DNA of 64,000 bases from Megalopta genalis (taxonomy: Eukaryota > Arthropoda > Insecta > Hymenoptera > Halictidae), in contig NW_027476213.1 in the NCBI RefSeq assembly GCF_051020955.1, forward strand, positions 124,001 through 188,000, in the 5' to 3' direction. Shown piece after piece: positions 12,601 to 25,099 of the stretch; the stretch's first letter is position 1; each line of letters opens with the position of its first letter. A program made the position numbers and the translations under genes. The notes under the pieces were generated by a model. It worked only from the letters and a program-made list of their open reading frames with translations, was not told the origin of the DNA and ran no database searches.

Positions 12601-13380
12601 ACTTGTGAAAGACATGATTTAGCTTCAACTGCATGCGAAACGAACGAGTTAGCTTCAAATCCAAGCGAAACACATGATTTAGTTTCAAATCAATTCGATG
12701 TAGAAAGTTTAGCTTCAAATCCATGCAAAACACGTGATATAGCTTCCTATTAATGCGAAGTAGAAGGCTTAGCTTCAAATCCATGCGAAACAAATGGTTT
12801 AGCTTCAAATACTTGTGATATACGTTATTTAGATTTAAGTGCATGCGCAACGAACGAGTTAGCTTCAAATCCATGCGAAACACATGATTTAGCTGCAAAT
12901 CAATGCCATGTAGAAGGTTTAGCTTCAAATCCATGCGATGTAGCAGGTTTAGCTTCAAATCCATGCGAAACAAATGATTTAGCTTCAAATCAATGCGAAG
13001 TAGAAGGCTTTGTTTCAAATCCATGCGAAACAAATGGTTTAGCTACAAATAATTGTGATATAGATTATTTAGCTACAACTGCATGCCAAACAAACGAGTT
13101 AGCTTCAAATCCATGCGAAACACATGATTTAGCTTCAAATCAATGCGATGTAGAAGGTTTAGCTTCAAATCAATGCGATGTAGAAGGTTTAGCTTCAAAT
13201 CCATGCGATACACAAGATTTAGCTTCAAATCAATGCGATGTAGAAGGCTCAGCTTCAAATCCATGCGAAACACATGATTTCGTTTCAAATCAAAGCGTTG
13301 TAGAAGGTTTAGCTTCAAATCCATGCAAAACACGTGATTTAGCTACCTATTAATGCGAAGTAGAAGGCTTAGTTTCAAAT
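9660..13380 (+). repeat. Satellite block rich in alternating B-C dimers
   Basis: Here the pentamer order is often replaced by alternation of B-class (GCGAAACACATGAT, GCGATACACAAGAT) and C-class (GCGATGTAGAAGG) monomers, giving a local 60-bp dimer period, for example 9900-10090 and 13110-13330. The A-D-E part of the phrase is under-represented. Related stretches lie at 15438-15720 and 19860-20070. No gene is supported. Confidence 0.7.
11881..12060 (+). repeat. 60-bp dimer repeated three times
   Basis: Three consecutive 60-bp units begin at 11881, 11941 and 12001. Each joins a TGCCAAACA-type monomer to a TGGGATGTAG-type C monomer. They differ by single substitutions: ACATATG against ACACATG in the first unit, and GTAGTAGG in the third. 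This is a recent local dimer amplification. Confidence 0.9.
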
Positions 13381-14370
13381 CCATGCGAAACACATGATTT
13401 CGTTTCAAATCAATGCCTTGTAGAAGGTTTAGCTTCAAATCCATGCAAAACACGTGATTTAGCTTCCTATTAATGCGAAGTAGAAGGCTTAGTTTCAAAT
13501 CCATGCGAAACAAATGGTTTAGCTTCAAATACTTGTGATATACGTTATTTAGATTTAACTGCATGCGCAACGAACGAGTTAGATTCAAATCCATGCGATG
13601 TAGAAGATTTATCTTCAAACCCATGCGAAACAAATGATTTAGCTTCAAATCCATGCGAAACACATGATTTAGCTTCAAATCAATGCGATGTAGAAGGCTC
13701 AGCTTCAAATCCATGCGAAACACATGATTTCGTTTCAAATCAATGCGTTGTAGAAGGTTTAGCTTCAAATCCATGCAAAACACGTGATTTAGCTTCCTAT
13801 TAATGCGAAGTAGAAGGCTTAGTTTCAAATCCATGCGAAACAAATGGTTTAGCTTCAAATACTTGTGATATACGTTATTTAGATTTAACTGCATGCGCAA
13901 CGAACGAGTTAGATTCAAATCCATGCGATGTAGAAGATTTATCTTCAAACCCATGCGAAACAAATGATTTAGCTTCAAATCCATGCGAAACACATGATTT
14001 AGCTTCAAATCAATGCGATGTAGAAGGCTCAGCTTCAAATCCATGCGAAACACATGATTTCGTTTCAAATCAATGCGTTGTAGAAGGTTTAGCTTCAAAT
14101 CCATGCAAAACACGTGATTTAGCTTCCTATTAATGCGAAGTAGAAGGCTTAGTTTCAAATCCATGCGAAACAAATGGTTTAGCTTCAAATACTTGTGATA
14201 TACGTTATTTAGATTTAACTGCATGCGCAACGAACGAGTTAGATTCAAATCCATGCGATGTAGAAGATTTATCTTCAAACCCATGCGAAACAAATGATTT
14301 AGCTTCAAATCCATGCGAAACACATGATTTAGCTTCAAATCAATGCGATGTAGAAGGCTCAGCTTCAAAT
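13381..14370 (+). repeat. 330-bp unit (11 monomers) in three tandem copies
   Basis: Copies are 13381-13710, 13711-14040 and 14041-14370, each beginning CCATGCGAAACACATG followed by ATTTCGTTTC. The copies are nearly identical; copy 1 has CAATGCCTTG where the others have CAATGCGTTG. A partial 120-bp version lies just upstream at 13261-13380. Eleven monomers is not a multiple of the five-monomer phrase, so this amplification broke the pentamer rule. Confidence 0.9.
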
Positions 14371-17300
14371 CAATGCGATACATAAGATTTAGCTTAAAAT
14401 CAATGCGATGTAGAAGGTTTTGCTTCAAATCCATGCGACACAAATGATTTAGCTTCAAATGCTTGCGATATAAATGATATAGCTCCATATGCAGGCGAAT
14501 CGAACGAGTTCGCCTCAACTCCATGCGATACACATGGTTTAGCTGCAAAACAATGCGACGTAGAAGGTTTAGCTTCAAATCCATGTAAAACAAACGATTT
14601 AGCATCAGATACTTGCGATATAACTGATATAGATTCAAATGCAGACGAATCAAATGAGTAAGCTGCAACATCTCATGCGAAACACATGATGTAGCTTAAA
14701 ATCAATGCGATGTAGAAGGTTTAGCTTCAAATCCATGCGAAACAAATGATTGAGCTTCAAACACTTGGGATAAAGGTGATATAGCTTCAACTGCATGCGA
14801 AACAAACGAGTTACCGTGAAATCCAAGCGAAACACATGATTTAGCTTCAAATCAATGCGATGTAGAGGGTTTAGCTTCAAATCCATGCGAAACAAATGAT
14901 TTAGCTTCAAATCAGGGCGAAGTAGAGGGCTTAGCTTCAAATCCATGCGAAACAAATGGTTTAGCTACAAACACTTGTGATATACATTATTTAGCTACAA
15001 CTGCATGCGAAACAAACGAGTTAGCTTCAAATCCATGCGAAACACATGATTTAGCTTCAAATCAATGCGATGTAGAAGTTTTAGCTTCAAATCCATGCGA
15101 TTTACAAGATTTAGCTTCAAATCAATGCGATGTAGAAGGTTCAGCTTCAAATACATTCGACACATATGATTTAGCTTCAAATACTTGTGATATACGTTAT
15201 TTAGATTTAACTGCATGCGCAACGAACGAGTTAGCTTCAAATCCATGCGAAACACATGATTTAGCTGGAAATCAATGCCATGTAAGAGGTTTAGCTGCAA
15301 ATCCATGCGAAACAAATGATTTAGCTTCAAATCAATGCGAAGTAGAAGGCTTAGCTTCAAATCCATGCGAAACAAATGGTTTAGCTAGAAATACTTGTGA
15401 TATACATTATTTAGGTACAATTGCATGCGAAACAAACTTGTTAGCTTCAAATCCATGCGAAACACATGATTTAGCTTCAAATCAATGCGATGTAGAAGGT
15501 TTAGCTTCAAATCCGTGCGATACACAAGATTTAGCTTCAAATCAATGCGATGTAGAAGGCTCAGCTTCAAATCCATGCGAAACACATGATTTCGTTTCAA
15601 ATCAATGCGTTGTAGAAGGTTTAGCTTCAAATCCATGCAAAACACGTGATTTAGCTTCAAATCAATGCCATGTAAGAGGTTTAGCTTCAAATCCATGCGA
15701 AACAAATGATTTAGCTTCAAATCAATGCGAAGTAGAAGGCTTAACTTCAAATCCATGCGAAACAAATGGTTTAGCTAGAAATACTTGTGATATACATTTT
15801 TTAGCTACAACTGCATGCGAAACAAACGAGTTAGCTTCAAATCCATGCGCAGCACATGATTTAGCTTCAAATCAATACGATGTAGAAGGTTTAGCTTCAA
15901 ATCCATGCGAAACAAATGGTTTAGCTACAAATACTTGCGATATACATTATTCAGCTACAACTGCCTGCGAAACAAACGAGTTAGCTTCAAATCCATGCGA
16001 AACACATGATTTAGCTTCAAATCAATGCGATGTAGAAGGTTTAGCTTCAAATCCATGCGAAACAAATGGTTTAGCTACAAATACATGTGATATACATTAT
16101 TTAGCTACATATGCATGCGAAACAAACGAGTTAGCTTCAAATCCAAGCGAAACACATGATTTAGCTTCAAATACTTGCGATATAAGTGATATAGTTTCAA
16201 ATGCAGGAGAAACGAACGAGTTACCATCAAATCCATGCGAAACACATGATTCAGCTTCAAATCAATGCGACCTAGAAGTCTTAGCTTCAAAACCATGCGA
16301 AACAAATGATTTAGCTTCAAATCAATGCGAAGTAGAAGGCTTACCTTCAAATCCATGCGAAAGGAAAGAATTAGCTTTAAATACTTGCGAATATAAGTGA
16401 TATAGCTTCAAATACAGGCGACACAAACGAGTTTGCTTCAAATCCATGCCAAACACATGATTTAGCTTCAGATCCAAGCGAAACACATGATTTAGCTTCA
16501 AATCAATGCGATGTAGAGGGTTTAGCTTCAAATCTGTGCGAAACAAATGATTTAGCTTCAAATACTCTCGATATTAGTGATATAGCTTCAAATGCAGAAG
16601 AAACAATCAAGTTAGCTTCAAATCCATGCGAAACAAATGATTTAGCTTCAGATTCTTGCGATATAAGTGATATAGCTTCAAATGCTGACGAAACAAACGG
16701 TTTAGCTACGAATCCATGTGAAACACATGATTTAGCTTCGAATCAATGCGAAGTAGGAGGCTTAGCTTCAAATCCATGCGGAACAAAGGGATTAGTTTCA
16801 GATACTTACGATATACATAATTTGGCTTCAACTGCATGCGAAATCAACGAGTTAGCTTCAAGTCCACGCCAAACACTTGATTTAGATTCAAATCAATGAT
16901 ATGTAGAAGGTTTAGCATCAAATCTGCGCGTTATAAATGATTTAGCTTCAAATACTTGCGATAAAAGTGATATAGCTTCAAATGCTGGCGAAACAAACGA
17001 GTTAGCTTCAAATCCATGTGAAACAAATCATTTAGCTTCAAATCCATGCGAATCACATGATTTAGCTGCAAATCTATGCGATGTAGAAGGTCTAGCTTCA
17101 AATCCATGCGGAACAAATGATTTATCTTCAATTACTTGCAATATAAGTGATATAGCTTGAAATTCAGGCGAAACAAAAGAGTTAGCTTCAAATCCATGCA
17201 AAACACATGATTTAGCTTCAAATCTATGTGAAACACATGATTTAGCTTCTGATCAATGCGAAGTATAAGGCTCAGTTTCTAATCCAAGCGAAACACATGA

Positions 17301-20300
17301 TTTAGCTTCAAAACAATGCGAATTAGAAGGCTTAGCTTCAAATACATGAGAAATAATTGATTTAGCTTCAGACAATTGCGGTATAAGCGATATAGCTTCA
17401 AATGCAGGGGGAACAAACGAGTTAGCTTCAAATCCATGAAAAACACTAGATTTAGCTTCAAATCAAAGCGACGTGGAAGGTTTAGCTTCAAATCCATGCG
17501 AAACAAATGATTTAGCTTCAAACACTTGCGGTATAAGTGATATAGATTCAAATGCAGACTAATGAAACGAGTTAGCTTCAACATCCAAGCGATACACATG
17601 ATTTAGATTCAAATACTTGCGATATAAGTGATATAGATTCAACTGCAGGCGAAACGAACGAGTTAGCATCAAATCCATGCGAAACACATGGTTTAGCTGC
17701 AAATCAATGAGATGTAAAAGGTTTAGCTTCAAATCCATGCGATACACTAGATTTAGCTTCAAACCAATGCGATGTAGAAGGTTCAGCTTCAAATCCATAC
17801 GACACATATTATTTAGCTTCAAATACTTCCGATATAAGTGATCTAGCTTCAAAAGCTGGAGGAACAAACGAGGTAGTTTCAATTCCATGCGAAACAAATG
17901 ATTTAGCTTTAAATCAATGCGAAGTAGAAGGCTTAGCTTCATATCCATGCGAAACAAATGGTTTAGTTACAAATACTTGTGATATTCGTTATTTAGCTAC
18001 AACTGCATGCGAAAGAAACGAGTTAGCTTCAAATCCATGCGAAACAAATGATTTAGCTTCAAATCAATGCGATGTAGTAGGTTCAGCTTCAAATCCATGC
18101 GATATAAGTGATATAGCTTCAAAATCAGGAGGAACAAACGAGGTAGCTTCAATTCCATGCGAAACAAATGATTTAACTTCAAATCAATGCGAAGTAGAAG
18201 GTTTAGCTTCAAATTCATGCTAAGCAAATGATTTAGCTTCAAACATTTGGAGTATAAGTGATATAGCTTCAAATGCAGACTAATCAAACGAGTTAGCTTC
18301 AAATCCATGCGAAACGCACGATTTAGCTGCACATCAATGCGATGTAGAAGGTTTAGCTTCAAATCCATGCGAATCACAAGATTTAGCCTCAAATCAATGC
18401 GATGTAGAAGGTTCAGCTTCAAATCCATGCGACACATATGGTTTAGCTTCAAATACTTGCGATATACGTGATATAGCTTCAAAAGCTGGAGGAACAAACG
18501 AGGTAGCTTCAATTCCATGTGAAACAAATGATTTAGCTACAAATCAATGCGAAGTAGAAGGCTTAGCTTCAGATCCATGCGAAACAAATGGTTTAGCTAC
18601 AAATACTTGTGATATACTTTATTAAGCTACAACTGCATGCGAAACAAACGAGTTAGCGTCAATTCCATGCGAAACACATGATTTAGCTTCAAATCAATGC
18701 GATGTAGCAGGTTTAGCTTCAAATCCATGCGAAACAAATGATTGAGCTTCCTACACTTGGGATATAGGTGATACAGCTTCAACTGCATGCGATACAAATG
18801 AGTTACATTCAAATCCAAGCGAAACACATAAATTAGCTTCAAATCAATGCGATGTAGAAGGTTTAGCTTCAAATCCAAGCGAAACACATGATTTAGCTTC
18901 AAATACTTGCGATATAAGTGATATAGTTTCAAATGCAGGAGAAACGAACGAATTAGCTTCAAATCCATGCGAAACACATGATTCAGCTGCAAATCAATGC
19001 GATGTAGAAGGCTTAGATTCAAATCCATGCAAAACACGTGATTTAGGATCCAATCAATGCGAAGTAGTAGGCTTAGCTTCAAATCCATGCCAAACACATG
19101 ATTTAGCTTCAAATCCATGGGATGTAGAAGGTTTAGCTTCAAATCTATGCGAAACACATTATTTAGGTGCAAATACATGGGATGTAGAAGGTTTAGCTTC
19201 AAATCCATGCGAAACACATTATTTAGGTGCAAATCGGTGCGAAGTAGAAGGCTCAGGTTCAAAGCCATGCGATTCAAATGGTTCATCTTCAAATACTTGT
19301 GAAAGACATGATTTAGCTTCAACTGCATGCGAAACAAACGAGTTACCTTCAAATCCACGCGAAACACATGATTTAACTTCAAGTCAATGTGATGTAGGAG
19401 GCTTAGTTTCAAATCCATGCAAAACACGTGATTTAGGATCGAATCAATGCGAAGTAGAAGGCTTATCTTCAAATCCATGCGAAACAAATGGTTTAGCTTC
19501 AAATGCTTGCGATATAAATGATACAGCTTCAAATACAGGAGAAATAAACGAGTTAGCTTCAAATCCATGCAAAACACACGATTTAGCTTCAATTCAATGC
19601 CAAGTAGAAGGCTTAGCTTCAAATCCATGCGAATCAATTGTTTAGCTGCAAATACTTGTGATATACATGATTTAGTTTCAACTGCATGCGAAACAGACGA
19701 GTTAGCTTCAAATCCATGCGAAACACATGATTTAGCTTCAAATCAATGCGAAGTAGAAGGCTTTGTTTCAAAACCATGCGAAACAAATGGTTTAGCTACA
19801 AATAATTGTGATATAGATTATTTAGCTACAACTGCATGCGAAACAAACGAGTTAGCTTCAAATCCATGCGAAACACATGATTTAGCTTCAAATCAATGCG
19901 ATGTAGAAGGTTTAGCTTCAAATCCGTGCGATACACAAGATTTAGCTTCAAATCAATGCGATGTAGAAGGCTCAGCTTCAAATCCATGCGAAACACATGA
20001 TTTCGTTTCAAATCAATGCGTTGTAGAAGGTTTAGCTTCAAATCCATGCAAAACACGTGATTTAGCTTCAAATCAATGCCATGTAAGAGGTTTAGCTTCA
20101 AATCCATGCGAAACAAATGATTTAGCTTCAAATCAATGCGAAGTAGAAGGCTTAGCTTCAAATCCATGCGAAACAAATGGTTTAGCTAGAAATACTTGTG
20201 ATATACATTATTTAGGTACAACTGCATGCGAAACAAACTTGTTAGCTTCAAATCCATGCGAAACACATGACTTAGCTTCAAATCAATGCGATGTAGAAGG

Positions 20301-20462
20301 TTTAGCTTTAAATCCATGCGAAACAAATGATTTAGCTTCAAATCAATGCGAAGTAGAAGGCTTAGTTTCAAATCCATGCGAAACACGTGATTTAGGATCG
20401 AATCAATGCGAAGTAGAAGGCTTATCTTCAAATCCATCGAAACAAATGGTTTAGCTTCAAAT
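14371..20462 (+). repeat. Satellite block that is the template for the next mosaic copy
   Basis: Ordinary monomers with distinctive landmarks: AGCTCCATATGCAGG near 14480, the phase-breaking CAACATCTCATGCG near 14667, the 31-bp monomer near 16387, and CGGTATAAG variants near 17380 and 17530. Five segments of this block (14461-15360, 16291-16600, 16981-17560, 18271-18420, 19021-19660) reappear in order at 20463-23021. Part of it (about 16260-17060) also resembles 38290-39090 at an offset of 22,031 bp. No gene is supported. Confidence 0.75.
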
Positions 20463-23021
20463 GCTTGCGATATAAATGATATAGCTCCATATGCAGGCGA
20501 ATCGAACGAGTTCGCCTCAACTCCATGCGATACACATGGTTTAGCTGCAAAACAATGCGACGTAGAAGGTTCAGCTTCAAATCAATGTAAAACAAACCAT
20601 TTAGCATCAGATACTTGCGATATAACTGATATAGATTCAAATGCAGACGAATCAAATGAGTAAGCGGCAACATCTCATGCGAAACACATGATGTAGCTTA
20701 AAATCAATGCGATGTAGAAGGTTTAGCTTCAAATCCATGCGAAACAAGTGATTGAGCTTCAAACACTTGGGATAAAGGTGATATAGCTTCAACTGCATGC
20801 GAAACAAACGAGTTACCGTGAAATCCAAGCGAAACACATGATTTAGCTTCAAATCAATGCGATGTAGAGGGTTTAGCTTCAAATCCATGCGAAACAAATG
20901 ATTTAGCTTCAAATCAGTGCGAAGTAGAGGGCTTAGCTTCAAATCCATGCGAATCAAATGGTTTAGCTACAAACACTTGTGATATACATTATTTAGCTAC
21001 AACTGCATGCGAAACAAACGAGTTAGCTTCAAATCCATGCGAAACACATGATTTAGCTTCAAATCAATGCGATGTAGAAGTTTTAGCTTCAAATCCATGC
21101 GATTTACAAGATTTAGCTTCAAATCAATGCGATGTAGAAGGTTCAGCTTCAAATACATTCGACACATATGATTTAGCTTCAAATACTTGTGATATACGTT
21201 ATTTAGATTTAACTGCATGCGCAACGAACGAGTTAGCTTCAAATCCATGCGAAACACATGATTTAGCTGGAAATCAATGCCATGTAAGAGGTTTAGCTTC
21301 AAATCCATGCGAAACAAATGATTTAGCTTCAAATCAATGCGAAGTAGAAGGCTTAGCTTCAAATCCATGCGAAACAAATGATTTAGCTTCAAATCAATGC
21401 GAAGTAGAAGGCTTACCTTCAAATCCATGCGAAAGGAAAGAATTAGCTTTAAATACTTGCGAATATAAGTGATATAGCTTCAAATACAGGCGACACAAAC
21501 GAGTTTGCTTCAAATCCATGCCAAACACATGATTTAGCTTCAGATCCAAGCGAAACACATGATTTAGCTTCAAATCAATGCGATGTAGAAGGTTTAGCTT
21601 CAAATCTGTGCGAAACAAATGATTTAGCTTCAAATACTCTCGATATTAGTGATATAGTTTCAAATGCTGGCGAAACAAACGAGTTAGCTTCAAATCCATG
21701 TGAAACAAATCAATTAGCTTCAAATGCATGCGAATCACATGATTTAGCTGCAAATCTATGCGATGTAGAAGGTCTAGCTTCAAATCCATGCGAAACAAAT
21801 GATTTAGCTTCAATTACTTGCAATATAAGTGATATAGCTTGAAATTCAGGCGAAACAAAAGAGTTAGCTTCAAATCCATGCAAAACACATGATTTAGCTT
21901 CAAATCTATGTGAAACACATGATTTAGCTTCTGATCAATGCGAAGTATAAGGCTCAGCTTCTAATCCAAGCGGAACACATGATTTAGCTTCAAAACAATG
22001 CGAATTAGAAGGCTTAGCTTCAAATACATGAGAAATAATTGATTTAGCTTCAGACAATTGCGGTATAAGCGATATAGCTTCAAATGCAGGGGGAACAAAC
22101 GAGTTAGCTTCAAATCCATGAAAAACACTAGATTTAGCTTCAAATCAAAGCGACGTGGAAGGTTTAGCTTCAAATCCATGCGAAACAAATGATTTAGCTT
22201 CAAACACTTGCGGTATAAGATATATAGCTTCAAATGCAGACTAATCAAACGAGTTAGCTTCAAATCCATGCGAAACGCACGATTTAGCTGCACATCAATG
22301 CGATGTAGAAGGTTTAGCTTCAAATCCATGCGAATCACAAGATTTAGCCTCAAATCAATGCGATGTAGAAGGTTCAGCTTCAAATCCATGCAAAACACGT
22401 GATTTAGGATCCAATCAATGCGAAGTAGTAGGCTTAGCTTCAAATCCATGCCAAACACATGATTTAGCTTCAAATCCATGGGATGTAGAAGGTTTAGCTT
22501 CAAATCTATGCGAAACACATTATTTAGGTGCAAATACATGGGATGTAGAAGGTTTAGCTTCAAATCCATGCGAAACACATTATTTAGGTGCAAATCGGTG
22601 CGAAGTAGAAGGCTCAGTTTCAAAGCCATGCGATTCAAATGGTTCATCTTCAAATACTTGTGAAAGACATGATTTAGCTTCAACTGCATGCGAAACAAAC
22701 GAGTTACCTTCAAATCCACGCGAAACACATGATTCAACTTCAAGTCAATGTGATGTAGGAGGCTTAGTTTCAAATCCATGCAAAACACGTGATTTAGGAT
22801 CGAATCAATGCGAAGTAGAAGGCTTATCTTCAAATCCATGCGAAACAAATGGTTTAGCTTCAAATGCTTGCGATATAAATGATACAGCTTCAAATACAGG
22901 AGAAATAAACGAGTTAGCTTCAAATCCATGCAAAACACACGATTTAGCTTCAATTCAATGCCAAGTAGAAGGCTTAGCTTCAAATCCATGCGAATCAATT
23001 GTTTAGCTGCAAATATTTGTG
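20463..23021 (+). repeat. Shortened mosaic copy of 14461-19660
   Basis: Landmark matching gives five colinear pieces at decreasing offsets: 6,002, 5,072, 4,682, 3,961 and 3,361 bp. The steps between them are 930, 390, 721 and 600 bp, meaning 31, 13, 24 (plus one base) and 20 monomers removed. Sequence within pieces is close to identical, including rare variants such as CTCGATATTAG and GCGGTATAAG. This fits a duplication followed by register-preserving deletions, or a template-switching copy event. Confidence 0.75.
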
Positions 23022-23281
23022 ATATACATGATTTAGTTTCAACTGCATGCGAAACAAACGAGTTAGCTTCAAATCCATGCGAAACACAATATTTAGCGTC
23101 AAATCAGTGCGAAGTAGAAGGCTTAGCTTCAAATTCATGCGAATCCATGCTTCAAATACTTGTGATATACATGATTTAGCTTCAACTGCATTCGAAGCAA
23201 ACGAGTTAGCTCCAAATCCACGCGAAACACATGATTTAACTTCAAATCAATGCGAAGTAGAAGGCTTAGCTTCAAATCCAT

Positions 23282-24603
23282 GCGAAACACAATATTTAGC
23301 GTCAAATCAATGCGAAGTAGAAGGCAGAGCTTCAAATCCATGCGATACAAATGGTTTAGCTTCAAATACTTGTGATATACATGATATAGCTTCAACTGCA
23401 TTCGAAGCAAACGAGTTAGCTCCAAATCCACGCGAAACACATGATTTAACTTCAAATCAATGCGAAGTAGCAGGTTTAGCTTCAAATCCATGCGAAACAA
23501 ATGATTGAGCTTCCTACACTTGGGATATAGGTGATATAGCTTCAACTGCATGCGAAACAAATGAGTTACATTCAAATCCACGCGAAACACACGATTTAGC
23601 TTCAAATCAATATGATGTAGAAGGCTTTGCTTCAAATCCATGCAAAACACGTGATTTAGGATCCAATCAATGCGAAGTAGAAGCCTTAGCTTCAAATCCA
23701 TGCGAAACAAATCGTTTAGCTTCAAATACTTGCGACATAAATGATACACCGTCAAGTACAGGTGAAACAATCGAGTTAGCTTCAAATCCATGCAAAACAC
23801 ACGATTTAGCTTCAATTCAATGCCAAGTAGAAGGCTTAGCTTCAAATCCATGCGAAACAAATGGTTTAGCTTTAAATAATTGCGATATAAATGATACAGC
23901 TTCAAATACAGGAGAAACAAACGGGTTAGCTTCAAATACATGCAAAACACACTATTTAGCTTCAATTCAATGCCAAGTAGAAGGCTTAGCTTCAAATCCA
24001 TGCGAAACGAATGGTTTAGCTTCAAATACTTGCGATATAAATGACACAGCTTCAAATACAGGAGAAACAAACGAGTTAGCTTCAAATCCATGCAAAATAT
24101 ACGATTTAGCTTCAATTCAATGCCAAGTAGAAGGCTTAGCTTCAAATCCATGCGAATCAATGCTTCAAATACTTGTGAAATGCATGATTTAGCTTCAACT
24201 GCATGCGAAACAACGAGTTACCTTCAAATCCACGCGAAACACATAATTTAGCTTCAAATCAATGCGAAGTAGCAGGTTTAACTTCAAATCCATGCGAAAC
24301 ACAATATTTAGCGTCAAATCAATGCGAAGTAGAAGGCAGAGGTTCAAATCCATGCGATACAAATGGTTTAGCTCCAAATACTTGTGATATACATGATTTA
24401 GCTTCAACTGCATTCGAAGCAAACGAGTTAGCTCCAAATCCACGCGAAACACATGATTTAACTTCAAATCAGTGCGAAGTAGAACGCTCAGCTTCAAATC
24501 CATGCGAATCTACTGGTTCGGCTTCAAATACTTGTGATATGCATGATTTAGCTTCAACTGCATGCGAAACATCGAGTTACCTTCAAATCCACGCGAAACA
24601 CAT
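23282..24603 (+). repeat. 1.3-kb segment present three times (copy 1)
   Basis: This segment matches about 25969-27290 at an offset of 2,687 bp and, through the larger duplication, about 32042-33363. Landmarks are GAAGTAGAAGGCAGAG, TCGACATAAATG-type variants near 23740, and the 23-bp short monomer GCGAATCAATGCTTCAAAT near 24150. It marks the start of the region in which 29-bp (GCGAAACAACGAG) and 23-bp monomers are common. Confidence 0.7.
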
Positions 24604-25099
24604 AATTTAGCTTCAAATCAATGCGAAGTAGCAGGTTTAGCTACAAATCCATGCGAAACAAATGATTGAGCTTCCTACACTTGGGATATAGGTGATATAG
24701 CTTCAACTGCATGCGAAACAAATGAGTTACATTCAAATCCACGCGAAACACATGATTTAGCTTCTAATCAATGTGATGTAGAAGGCTTAGCTTCAAATAC
24801 ATGCAAAACACGTGATTTAGGATCCAATCAATGCGAAGTAGAAGGCTTAGCTTCAAATCCGTGCGAAACAAATGGTTTAGCTTCAAATACTTGCGATATA
24901 AATGATACAGCGTCAAATACAGGAGAAACAAACGGGTTAGCTTCAAATCCATGCAAAACACACAATTTAGCTTCAATTCAATGCCAAGTAGAAGGCTTAG
25001 CTTCAAATCCATGCGAATCAATAGTTTAGCTGCAAATACTTGTGATATACATGATTTAGTTTCAACTGCATGCGAAACAAACGAGTTAGCTTCAACTCG

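Noticed and set aside
13343..14671. 442-codon reverse-strand open frame of MDLKLNHVFR-type repeats as a gene
   Set aside because: Its start and stop are arbitrary monomer variants. The same frame is broken repeatedly elsewhere, and comparable frames exist on the forward strand. It contains the 330-bp triplicate, which explains its length.
15438..16400. 320-codon forward open frame of ETNDLASNPC-type repeats as a gene
   Set aside because: It ends at the 31-bp monomer frameshift found throughout the array. It has no non-repetitive N- or C-terminal region, no promoter context and no conserved start.
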